DNA of 64,000 bases from Spartobacteria bacterium (GTDB lineage: Bacteria > Verrucomicrobiota > Verrucomicrobiia > Chthoniobacterales > UBA10450), in assembly GCA_003167555.1 (NCBI GenBank), contig PMSN01000023.1:248001-312000 (forward strand), written 5' to 3'. Numbering within the stretch: position 1 is the first letter of the stretch; the number at the start of each line of letters is the position of its first letter. Shown one piece after another: positions 10,043 through 18,508 of this stretch. A model generated the notes under the pieces. That model saw only the letters and a list, made by a program, of their open reading frames with translations. It was not told where the DNA came from and ran no database searches. A program made the translations under genes and the position numbers.

Positions 10043-10810
10043 TCAGGTTTCTTCGCACGCGCACTGTACAATCTGCGCGAAACCGCGCGGATCGAGACTC
10101 GCTCCGCCGACGAGTGCGCCGTCGATGTCGGGCTGCGTCATGAGCGTGCGCGCATTGTCCGGCTTCACACTGCCGCCATACTGAATCCGGATTTTGTCGG
10201 CCGTCGCTTCGTCGGAAATCTCTCCAAGCGTCCGGCGGATGAATGCGTGCGCTTCCTGCGCCTCCTCGGCCGACGCGGTTTTTCCGGTGCCGATCGCCCA
10301 AACCGGCTCGTAGGCGATGACGGTCTCGTGCAATTCTTTCGCGCCCAATTCTGCCAAACTGCCCCGGAGTTGTTGCCCTAATATTTTTTCCACCTCGCCG
10401 CGTTCGCGTTGCGCGAGCGTTTCGCCCACGCAAACGATCGGCCGCAACATCGTCTCATGCGCCGCGCGCACTTTGCGATTCACGATCTCATCCGTCTCGC
10501 CGAAAAGTGTCCGGCGCTCGCTGTGTCCCAGCACGACGTAGCGAACGAACAGGTCGCGCAGCATCGCGGGACTGATCTCGCCCGTGAAAGCGCCGGCGCG
10601 TTCCCAATGCATGTTCTGCGCGCCGACTTTGATGTGCTGCGCCTGGCCGAGCGCCGTGTTGACCGCGGCGATGGCGGTGAAGGGCGGCACGATCACGATC
10701 TCGACCTCGGAAGCGTCGCCGACCTCGAGGAGAAACGTCGCGACGAAGTCGGCCGCCTCGCTTTGGGTCATGTTCATCTTCCAATTCGCGGCGATGATTT
10801 TTTTGCGCAT
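10043..10810 (-). CDS. tpiA: Triosephosphate isomerase
   Basis: MRKKIIAANWKMN, VVLGHSERR, VIAYEPVWAIGTGK, IQYGGSVKPDN, VGGASL. Confidence 0.97.
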   Translation of the reverse strand: MRKKIIAANWKMNMTQSEAADFVATFLLEVGDASEVEIVIVPPFTAIAAVNTALGQAQHIKVGAQNMHWERAGAFTGEISPAMLRDLFVRYVVLGHSERRTLFGETDEIVNRKVRAAHETMLRPIVCVGETLAQRERGEVEKILGQQLRGSLAELGAKELHETVIAYEPVWAIGTGKTASAEEAQEAHAFIRRTLGEISDEATADKIRIQYGGSVKPDNARTLMTQPDIDGALVGGASLDPRGFAQIVQCACEET

Positions 10811-10827
10811 AAGATTTTTACCGGAGA

Positions 10828-12234
10828 TCAGAACTGAAAATAAATAAACGGCGCGTAGTGCGGCGGAATAAATAAGAGCACGACGGCGGCGGCGCAACCG
10901 TATCCCGCTGCGAAAGCCGGCGCGGGAATGCGTCGCCACCACTGCGCGAACCAGCCCCGCCAGTTCAGCCAATGCACGAGGGCGAGCGCGGCCACGATCC
11001 AAAGCATCCACGCGCCCAGGTCCTCGGCGCCCGGGCTGCGCAAAAGCACGAAGCTTTGCAGCGCCACGAACGCGTGAGGCAAATCGACCGCGCGGAAAAA
11101 TATCCACGCGACGCAGACCCAATAGATCGTGAGCGGCCAAGCCAGCCAACGCATGATCGCGCCCGCGCCCGGCCAGCGTTCGATCCGCCGTTGCCATTCA
11201 CGATGAACAACCAGCGCGAGTCCGTGCAACCCGCCCCAGATCACGAACGTCCACGCGCCGCCGTGCCACAATCCGCCAAGCAGCATCGTGATCATGATGT
11301 TGCGATAGACGAACCAACGCGGCCCGCGATTTCCGCCCAGCGGAATGTAAAGATAATCGCGCAGCCAGCTCGAGAGACTGATGTGCCACCGATGCCAGAA
11401 GTCCGAGATGTTTTGCGCGAAGTAAGGGAACCGAAAATTCATCGTGAGCTCGTAGCCGAGCAGCCGCGCGCAGGCGATCGCCATGTCCGTGTAGCCGGAG
11501 AAATCGCAATAAATTTGAATCGCGTAGAAGAGCACGCCAAGCCATGCGCTTGCCGCGGTGAAGTTGCCGGGCGCGGCAAAGTAGCGATCGGCGAAGGGCG
11601 AGACCGCGTCGGCGATGCACGCTTTTTTGATGAAACCGCCCAGGAAAAGAACGAGCGCACCGCGGACATCGACATCCGAAAATTTTCGGAGCGATTGGAG
11701 CTGCGGCAAGAATTGAGCTGCGCGCACGATGGGGCCGGCCACCATTTGGGGAAAGAATCCGATGAAGCAGGCGACATCGATGATGCTTGGAACTGCGCGC
11801 ATCTTCCCGCGGTAGACATCGATCGTGTAACTCATCGAATGGAACGTGTAGAAGCTCACGCCCACCGGAATGATGATGTTGAGCGTGTGCACGCTCGCGG
11901 GCAGACCGAGCCAGGCGAGAAGGACCGCGGCGGAGGAGATGAAGAAGTTGTAATACTTGAAGAACGCGATCGTGCCGAGATTCGCGCAAAGGCTGACAAT
12001 CAACCAGCCGCGGCGCGTCCGCGGATTCTCCGTCCGCGCCAGCATCATGCCCACGGCATAATCGAGCGCACTCGAGGCTATGAGCAGGAAGAGAAATTTC
12101 CAATTCCAGGCCGCGTAGAAAATGTAGCTGCAGATCAGCAGGAAAATCTTGCGCGGCCGATTTTCGCGCAGCGACCAGTAAACCGCGAAGACCGCCAGAA
12201 AGAACCAGAAGAACCTGAACTCGACGAAAAGCAT
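10828..12234 (-). CDS. MBOAT-family O-acyltransferase (AlgI-like)
   Basis: MLFVEFRFFWFFLAVF...; NFRFPYFAQNISDFWHRWHISLSSWLRDYLYIPLGGNR; GLWHGGAWTFVIWGGLHG. Confidence 0.93.
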   Translation of the reverse strand: MLFVEFRFFWFFLAVFAVYWSLRENRPRKIFLLICSYIFYAAWNWKFLFLLIASSALDYAVGMMLARTENPRTRRGWLIVSLCANLGTIAFFKYYNFFISSAAVLLAWLGLPASVHTLNIIIPVGVSFYTFHSMSYTIDVYRGKMRAVPSIIDVACFIGFFPQMVAGPIVRAAQFLPQLQSLRKFSDVDVRGALVLFLGGFIKKACIADAVSPFADRYFAAPGNFTAASAWLGVLFYAIQIYCDFSGYTDMAIACARLLGYELTMNFRFPYFAQNISDFWHRWHISLSSWLRDYLYIPLGGNRGPRWFVYRNIMITMLLGGLWHGGAWTFVIWGGLHGLALVVHREWQRRIERWPGAGAIMRWLAWPLTIYWVCVAWIFFRAVDLPHAFVALQSFVLLRSPGAEDLGAWMLWIVAALALVHWLNWRGWFAQWWRRIPAPAFAAGYGCAAAVVLLFIPPHYAPFIYFQF

Positions 12235-12241
12235 GCGGCCC

Positions 12242-13261
12242 TCAGGGTTGGCGCACGAGGCGCGCGAATTCCTGCGCAAGCAGTCGAGTGAATTGCTCGG
12301 CGCCTTCTCGCGTCAGGTGCGCGTCATCGATGCGGACTTTCGTGTCGTAAAATTCGGGATACTTGCGGCTATCGTTGAAGGAGAGCAGCGGCGCGGGTGG
12401 CGTTTGCCGGAAGCGCGCCGCTGTTTGAGAAAGAACTGGGGCGACGACGAAAACTGGAGCCGCTCCGGCCTGGCGAATCTGCGCGGCGGCACTGCGGTAG
12501 GCCTGGTCCGTGGCGGGATCGAGAAATTTCGGCCGCGCCTCGGAAACTTCCTGGGCGAGCTTCTGCCGAAAAATCGTTGCCCGCTCCGTAGACATGGCGT
12601 CCCCGGCCAGCCGATATCCGTCGTGGTTCGGGCCCAGCTCCGAATCCGCCTCGAGAAAGCGCTCGCGATCGTGAGAGGGAAAAAAGTCCGCTCCCCGGCC
12701 CACGTTCGTGAACTGCTTGCCGAAGAGCGTGAGATTCGAAACGAAGTCGCGCCGCGCGAGCCAGAGCCGCGTTATCTTGATGAACCACTGCGCGTTTCCT
12801 CGAGGATCCAGCGCCTTTTTCAGCGTCATGGCCGTGTGAGGCCAGTCATGCCAATAGACGGCGCGTTCCGTGCCGAGAATGTTGTCCCATTTCGTTTGGA
12901 TGTCGCCCATTTCGAGCACAACCCACTTCAAGTTCCGCGGTTTCGTTTTCAGGATCTGTTCGAGCACGTAGAAATTCTCCGGCGGATGCATTCCATCGAT
13001 GCCGAAGTTGAACGTCCGCGTCGGCAGTCCGTTCTCGCGCGTGACTTTGTCGAAAATTTCCGGTGAGACGGAGTAATAAAGCCGGCTGGTGCCGACAACG
13101 ACGGTGTCGAACTCGTCTTTGTGCTCGGTAAAAAAATTTAGTTTCGCGGCGACGCCCTTCGGAATCATGGGCGGAAGAAGCGCGTGAATCGCAGCGCTTG
13201 TCGCGACGAAAGCCGCCAGCGCAATCGCCACGTAGAGCAGACTCTTACCTGTTTTCGCCAC
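12242..13261 (-). CDS. Membrane-anchored SGNH-like protein, presumed partner of the MBOAT acyltransferase
   Basis: N-terminal TM; DTVVVGTSRLYYSVSPEIF; C-terminal DDAHLTREGAEQFTRLLAQEFARL resembles an SGNH D-x-x-H block; directly upstream of the MBOAT gene. Confidence 0.65.
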   Translation of the reverse strand: MAKTGKSLLYVAIALAAFVATSAAIHALLPPMIPKGVAAKLNFFTEHKDEFDTVVVGTSRLYYSVSPEIFDKVTRENGLPTRTFNFGIDGMHPPENFYVLEQILKTKPRNLKWVVLEMGDIQTKWDNILGTERAVYWHDWPHTAMTLKKALDPRGNAQWFIKITRLWLARRDFVSNLTLFGKQFTNVGRGADFFPSHDRERFLEADSELGPNHDGYRLAGDAMSTERATIFRQKLAQEVSEARPKFLDPATDQAYRSAAAQIRQAGAAPVFVVAPVLSQTAARFRQTPPAPLLSFNDSRKYPEFYDTKVRIDDAHLTREGAEQFTRLLAQEFARLVRQP

Positions 13262-13266
13262 TCATT

Positions 13267-13386
13267 CCTCCTCGTTCCCAAACTCTGTTTGGGAATGCCA
13301 TTGTCTTGAAAACTCCGTTTTCCTCAGCGGCGAAACAGAGTTTCGCGGGCAAGTGCGTTCCCAAACAGAGTTTGGGAACGAGGAGG
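13267..13386. repeat. 120-bp nested palindrome between pgk and the SGNH gene
   Basis: Perfect 29-bp arms CCTCCTCGTTCCCAAACTCTGTTTGGGAA / TTCCCAAACAGAGTTTGGGAACGAGGAGG, each itself a hairpin. Confidence 0.95.
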
Positions 13387-13429
13387 CTGAAGCAAAGCAA
13401 ATCGTCGCGCTGGATCACAGCCACGCGAT

Positions 13430-14641
13430 TTATGACCGCTCACTCAAGGCTGCAATACCGGGCAGTTCCTTCCCCTCGAGCAACTCGAGCGCCGCGCCGC
13501 CGCCGGTGGAAATGAAAGTCATTTTGTCGGCGAGCCCGGCTTGTTTCACCGCGGTGACGGAATCGCCACCGCCGATGATCGTCGTCGCCTTCGAACGAGC
13601 GAGAGCTTCCGCGATCGCGATCGTGCCGAGAGCAAAAGCCGGAATCTCGAAAATCCCCAGCGGCCCATTCCACAAAATCGTTTTCGCCTTGGCGATCTCC
13701 TCTTCGTAAAGACCGATCGTCGCGCGGCCCACATCGACCGCCTGCCACCCGTCGCTGATTCCGTGGGTCGGTGAGACGCGGCTCGTGTTCCGGGCCGTGG
13801 CGCCGGCTTCAATCCTGTCCGCTTCCAGCGCATCCACCGGGAGCAGAAACCGCACGCCTTTTTTCTTCGCCAGATCGAGCAGCTCGCGCGCAAGATCGAG
13901 CTTGTCGGCTTCGACCCGGCTGCTGCCGACCGGCACGCCTTGCGCTTTCCAAAAAGTGTTCGCCATCGCGCCGCCGATCAAAATGACATCGGCTTTTTCC
14001 ATGAGCGCCTTGAGGACGCCGATCTTGTCCGAGACTTTCGAGCCGCCCATGATCACCAGGAAAGGTTTCGCGGGTTTCTCCAACTCGCCGGAGAGATATT
14101 GGATTTCTTTCTCCATCAGGAAACCCATCGCGGATTGCTTCACGAACTTCGTGATCCCCGCCGTGCTGGCGTGCGCGCGATGCGCCGCGCCGAAGGCGTC
14201 GTTCACGTAAAGATCGCCCAGTTTTGCCAACGCCTCGGCGAACTTCGGATCGTTCGCTTCCTCGCCCGCGTGAAAGCGGACATTCTCGAGCAGCGCCACA
14301 TCCCCATCGTTCATGTGACTGATGATTTCTTCCGGGATCTTCCCGATCGTGTCGGTGCTGAAGGCGACGGGGTGATCGATCAGAGTCTGCAGATGGTCGG
14401 CCACCGGCCGGAGCGAATATTTCTCGACCGGTTTGCCCTTCGGCCGCCCGAAGTGCGCCATCAAGATCGTTTTCGCGCCCTGTTCGCGGAGGTAGTTAAT
14501 CGTCGGGAGACTTTCGCGGATGCGAGTGTCGTCGGTGATAACGACGCGGCCGTCGCGTTCGTCCGTCGGCACATTGAAGTCGACGCGGGTGAGGACGCGC
14601 TGTCCGCGCACCTCGAGATCGCGCAAGGAGAGCTTCTTCAT
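13430..14641 (-). CDS. pgk: Phosphoglycerate kinase
   Basis: TRVDFNVP, AHFGRPKGK, VMGGSKVSDKIGVL, LWNGPLGIFE, IIGGGDSVTAV, STGGGAALELLEGKELPGIAAL. Confidence 0.97.
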   Translation of the reverse strand: MKKLSLRDLEVRGQRVLTRVDFNVPTDERDGRVVITDDTRIRESLPTINYLREQGAKTILMAHFGRPKGKPVEKYSLRPVADHLQTLIDHPVAFSTDTIGKIPEEIISHMNDGDVALLENVRFHAGEEANDPKFAEALAKLGDLYVNDAFGAAHRAHASTAGITKFVKQSAMGFLMEKEIQYLSGELEKPAKPFLVIMGGSKVSDKIGVLKALMEKADVILIGGAMANTFWKAQGVPVGSSRVEADKLDLARELLDLAKKKGVRFLLPVDALEADRIEAGATARNTSRVSPTHGISDGWQAVDVGRATIGLYEEEIAKAKTILWNGPLGIFEIPAFALGTIAIAEALARSKATTIIGGGDSVTAVKQAGLADKMTFISTGGGAALELLEGKELPGIAALSERS

Positions 14642-14648
14642 ACTAAAA

Positions 14649-14743
14649 TGTCATCCCGAGCGCGGCGAAGCGAAGTCGAGGGATCCCGCCATATCGGCTG
14701 GAAGGTAACGCAACGGGATTCCTCGACTTCGCTCGGAATGACA
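14649..14743. repeat. Palindromic repeat, family A copy 1 (between gapA and pgk)
   Basis: TGTCATCCCGAGCG...GAAGTCGAGGGATCCC...GGGATTCCTCGACTTCGCTCGGAATGACA. Confidence 0.9.
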
Positions 14744-14765
14744 CGGAATTATTTCTCAGGCAGTG

Positions 14766-15767
14766 CTATTTCCCCAGCAGCTCCAGCACTTGCACGCAAC
14801 GATTGCTGTAACCCCATTCGTTGTCGTACCAGCCGACGATCTTCACGAATTTGCCCCCGTGTGTCATCGTCAGTTTGCTGTCGAAGATGCAGGAGTGCGC
14901 ATTGCCGACGATGTCGATCGAGACCAGCGGCTCCTCGCTGTATTCAAGAATGTTTTTGTAGCGCTTGCTCGCCGCCGCTTCCTTGAAAGCGTTGTTGATC
15001 GAATCCACCGTCGCATCCTTCTCGAGGATCGCGGTGAAGTCGGTCACAGAGCCATCGGGAGTGGGAACTCGAAACGCGCCGCCGTTCAGTTTCCCGTTCA
15101 GCGCGGGAATCACTTCGCCGATTGCTTTCGCTGCGCCCGTGCTCGACGGAATAATGCTGACCGCGGCCGCCCGTGCCCGCCGCAAATCTTCATGAGGAAA
15201 ATCGAGAATTTTTTGGTCGTTCGTGTAGCTGTGGATCGTGCTCATGAAACCGTTCACGATCCCGAAGTTGTCGTGCAACACCTTCGCCATCGACGCGAGA
15301 CAGTTGGTGGTGCAGCTCGCGTTTGAAATCACGAAATGTTTCTCCGCGTCGTACGCTTCGTCATTCACGCCAAGGCAGAGCGTCACGTCGGGATTCTTGG
15401 CCGGCGCGCTGATGAGGACGCGTTTCGCGCCGCCTTTGGTCAGATGCAATTCCGCTTTGTCGCGGCTGGTAAAGAAGCCGGTGGATTCCAGCACGACATC
15501 GGCGCCGAGATCTTTCCAGGGCAAATTACCTGGGTCGCGCTCTTTGAGAATCCGGATCTTGTGGCCACGGACGATGATGTTTTGCGCATCGTAGCTGATC
15601 TCGCCATCGAATTTGCCGTGGACCGAATCCCACTTGAGCAGGTGCGCGAGGGTGTGTGTGTCGGTGAGATCGTTGATGGCGGCGATGCGTTTGACGTCGC
15701 TCTGCTCCATTGCGCGCAAGACGTTGCGTCCGATTCGGCCGAAGCCGTTAATGCCGTAATTTGCCAT
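14766..15767 (-). CDS. gapA: Glyceraldehyde-3-phosphate dehydrogenase
   Basis: MANYGINGFGRIGRNVLRA, ISNASCTTNCLA, SIIPSSTGAAKAIGEVIP, WYDNEWGYSNR. Confidence 0.97.
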   Translation of the reverse strand: MANYGINGFGRIGRNVLRAMEQSDVKRIAAINDLTDTHTLAHLLKWDSVHGKFDGEISYDAQNIIVRGHKIRILKERDPGNLPWKDLGADVVLESTGFFTSRDKAELHLTKGGAKRVLISAPAKNPDVTLCLGVNDEAYDAEKHFVISNASCTTNCLASMAKVLHDNFGIVNGFMSTIHSYTNDQKILDFPHEDLRRARAAAVSIIPSSTGAAKAIGEVIPALNGKLNGGAFRVPTPDGSVTDFTAILEKDATVDSINNAFKEAAASKRYKNILEYSEEPLVSIDIVGNAHSCIFDSKLTMTHGGKFVKIVGWYDNEWGYSNRCVQVLELLGK

Positions 15768-15899
15768 AGGAAAAGGTGGTTGAGATGAGATGAGCCCTTG
15801 CGGAGCGGGTAAGTTACTAATTGCGGCGAATCGTGAACGCAACTGGGAAACTGTCACCGCCTTTGAACGGGAGCGCGGCGGGATCGTCCAAGAATTTCC

Positions 15900-16574
15900 G
15901 TGAAGATCATTTCGCTCGTCAGCGCGCTGGCCGCGTTCGTGGCGCTAGCGCCAATCCAAACCGCGAAGGCCGCGAAACGCGATCCTTCCAAAGTGATCAC
16001 GATCGTTGCGCTGGGTGACAGCCTCACCGCGGGCTACGGCCTCTCACGTAAACAAGCGTATCCCGCGCTGATCGCCGAACGAATGCGAAGCGCCGGCTAC
16101 GAATTCGAGGTGACTAATGCCGGTTGGAGCGGCGACACAACGGCGGGAGCACTGCGGCGGTTACCCGAAATTCTGCGCAGGAAGAAGCTCGATATTTTGA
16201 TCATCGAGCTGGGAATCAACGACGCCTTCCGCGGCGTGCCGATTGAAGAAATGCGGTCGAATCTTCAGGCGATCATCGATCAAACGCGCGCGCGGCATCC
16301 GGGCGTTTCCATTGTTATCGCGGGGATGCAGCTGCCACTCGCGTCGAGCGACGGGTACGTCCACGCGTTCGGCGAAATGTTCGGTGCGCTGGCGGAAAAG
16401 AATCGCGCGGCGCTAATTCCGTATCTGCTCGACGGTGTCGGCGGCGATCCTGAGTTGAACCAGCCGGATCTCGTGCATCCGAATGCGGCCGGTCAACGCA
16501 TCATGGCGGAAAATGTCTGGCGCGTGCTCGAGCCGATCTTGGGAAAGATCCGCAAGAGGCCTGCCGTGCTGTAG
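15900..16574 (+). CDS. Arylesterase / GDSL-SGNH lipase (TesA-like)
   Basis: GTG start; signal peptide; VALGDSLTAGYGL, LIIELGINDAFRG, LVHPNAAGQRIMAENVW. Confidence 0.9.
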   Translation: MKIISLVSALAAFVALAPIQTAKAAKRDPSKVITIVALGDSLTAGYGLSRKQAYPALIAERMRSAGYEFEVTNAGWSGDTTAGALRRLPEILRRKKLDILIIELGINDAFRGVPIEEMRSNLQAIIDQTRARHPGVSIVIAGMQLPLASSDGYVHAFGEMFGALAEKNRAALIPYLLDGVGGDPELNQPDLVHPNAAGQRIMAENVWRVLEPILGKIRKRPAVL

Positions 16575-16658
16575 CCGCTTCGCTATGCGAAGCGTGGGTA
16601 TGCCGCGCGAACTGGCATGCAGTGTCGCACTCGCGTCGCCCACAGGGCGACGGCTACA
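16570..16658. repeat. TGTAGCCG...CGGCTACA palindromic element, copy 1
   Basis: Contains hairpins GCTTCGCTATGCGAAGC and CGTCGCCCACAGGGCGACG; ends form an inverted repeat. Confidence 0.9.
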
Positions 16659-17706
16659 GCGGTTGCTGCTGCGTCAGGCAATGAAAGGCGCCCAGGCCCC
16701 AGATCAATTCGGTGCAATCGATGGGCACGATCCGGCGTTGCGGGAAAATTTTCGCGAGCGTCGATTCGGCAACGGTGTCGTTCGCGTCGGCAAACGTGGG
16801 CAGCAAAACGCATTCGTTCGCGATGTAGAAATTAGCGTAGCTCGCGGGCAGGCGCAGATCTTCGCGGACCATTTTGGCGGGCATCGGCAGGGTCAGCACT
16901 TCGAACGGCGCACCGTCCCACTTCATTGCGCGCAAGCGCGCGAGATTTTCCTGGAGCGGCGCGTAATTCGCGTCGTCGCGATTTTCTTCGACGACCGTGA
17001 CGACTGTGCGCTCGCTCACGAAACGCGCGAGATCGTCGACGTGCCCGTCGGTGTCGTCGCCTTCGATGCCGTCACCGAGCCAGAGAATTTCGGTGACGCC
17101 AAGATAATCGCGCAACCGCTGCTCGATCTCAGCGCGCGAGAGATCCGGATTCCGGTTCGGATTTAGCAAGCAGGCTTCGGAGGTGAGCAACGCGCCGGCG
17201 CCATTCACATCGATCGAGCCGCCTTCGAGAATCATGCGCGGATAAAAAATCGGCGCGCGGAGGACCTCGCCGACACGAGTCGGAACCACTTCATCCAGAT
17301 CGCACGGCGGATATTTGCCGCCCCACGCATTGTAATCCCAATCGACGATCGCCAGCCGTCCCGCGCCTGCGGGAGCGCGCGTCAAAAAAATCGGGCCGTG
17401 ATCGCGGCACCACGGTTCATTTGTCGGAATGCGATGAAACGTGAGTTGTTCGAGCGGAAGGCCGGATAGCACTGTGCGCGCTTCGGCTTCGTGCGCGCCG
17501 TTGCAAACGTTGATACAGACCGGCTCGGAAGTAAGAAGCGCTTCCACCATTCGCCGCAAGGTGGGCAGCACGCGATCGAACGCCCCGGGGAAGCTGATCC
17601 CTTCGCGGCGCGGCCACGAAAGCCAGGTCGCGGCGTGCGGTTCCCATTCCGCCGGCATCCGATAACCGAGCGCGGCCGGAGTTGGCTTGGTCGGGGCCAG
17701 CTTCAT
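16654..17706 (-). CDS. aguA: Agmatine deiminase (PPAD family)
   Basis: MPAEWEPHAATWLSWPRR, PWCRDHGPIFL, LEGGSIDVNGAGALLTSEACLLNPNRNP, GDDTDGHVDDLARF. Confidence 0.93.
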   Translation of the reverse strand: MKLAPTKPTPAALGYRMPAEWEPHAATWLSWPRREGISFPGAFDRVLPTLRRMVEALLTSEPVCINVCNGAHEAEARTVLSGLPLEQLTFHRIPTNEPWCRDHGPIFLTRAPAGAGRLAIVDWDYNAWGGKYPPCDLDEVVPTRVGEVLRAPIFYPRMILEGGSIDVNGAGALLTSEACLLNPNRNPDLSRAEIEQRLRDYLGVTEILWLGDGIEGDDTDGHVDDLARFVSERTVVTVVEENRDDANYAPLQENLARLRAMKWDGAPFEVLTLPMPAKMVREDLRLPASYANFYIANECVLLPTFADANDTVAESTLAKIFPQRRIVPIDCTELIWGLGAFHCLTQQQPL

Positions 17707-17766
17707 TTGTTCATCGCTTCTCCGATCACTGCGGCTAGAGTCGCGCAACCGCTTGACCCTGCAATT

Positions 17767-18033
17767 GTGATTTATCGACGTCCGCATCGCTTCGTCCAAT
17801 CGCTTGCCCTGTGCGTGGCAATCGCGACGGCGGCTCCGTCATTGGCTGGCGACAAGAAAAAGCCATTCGCTGAGATCGGCGATCTGGCCCGGGCGAAAAT
17901 GCATAACGATTCCGAGGCGCTCTGGATCGTGCAGCGGCCCAATGGATCGAGCTACCGTCTCGTGGCGAAGGGACCCGCCGAGCACGCGGTCACTATTTAT
18001 ATGTACAGCCTGCAAGCCGAAGAGGTTGATTAA
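17767..18033 (+). CDS. Small hypothetical secreted protein
   Basis: GTG start; hydrophobic leader SLALCVAIATAAPSLAGDKKKP; no recognised family. Confidence 0.4.
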   Translation: MIYRRPHRFVQSLALCVAIATAAPSLAGDKKKPFAEIGDLARAKMHNDSEALWIVQRPNGSSYRLVAKGPAEHAVTIYMYSLQAEEVD

Positions 18034-18070
18034 AAGCCTCCGAGACGCGAGTGGTAAGCGAATCAAGAAT

Positions 18071-18508
18071 ATGAAAATACAAAAATTCCTTCTCATCCTG
18101 GCGACCGTTTTCTCAATGGCAGGCCTGCGAGCCCAAGCCGAGTCGATTAATCAGACGATCGCCAGGCTCAACGCCGACGCGAAAAAGCCCGGCGGCCAAG
18201 ACGCCGTCGTAAAATCGATCTCCGCGAGTGCACACGTGCCCGCCGCGACGTTGGAAAAAGAAAAAGCCAAATCGAACCTGAGTTACGGCGAACTCTACAT
18301 CGCGCATGCCATCGCCAGCGCGTCCGGCAAGACTTTCGACGCCATCGCCGCGCTCAAGGCCAAAGGTGAGAGTTGGGACAAGATCGCGGACGAGAACAAT
18401 GTGAGTCTCGGCGGGAAAAAAGTGACGCAGAAACCGGCCGCAAAACCAAGTCCGACACCGCCCCAGAAGACATTGCGCCAGGAACAGGCTGAGCGTTTGA
18501 GTCATTAA
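18071..18508 (+). CDS. Hypothetical secreted protein
   Basis: Clear signal peptide MKIQKFLLILATVFSMAGLRAQA; no recognised family. Confidence 0.6.
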   Translation: MKIQKFLLILATVFSMAGLRAQAESINQTIARLNADAKKPGGQDAVVKSISASAHVPAATLEKEKAKSNLSYGELYIAHAIASASGKTFDAIAALKAKGESWDKIADENNVSLGGKKVTQKPAAKPSPTPPQKTLRQEQAERLSH

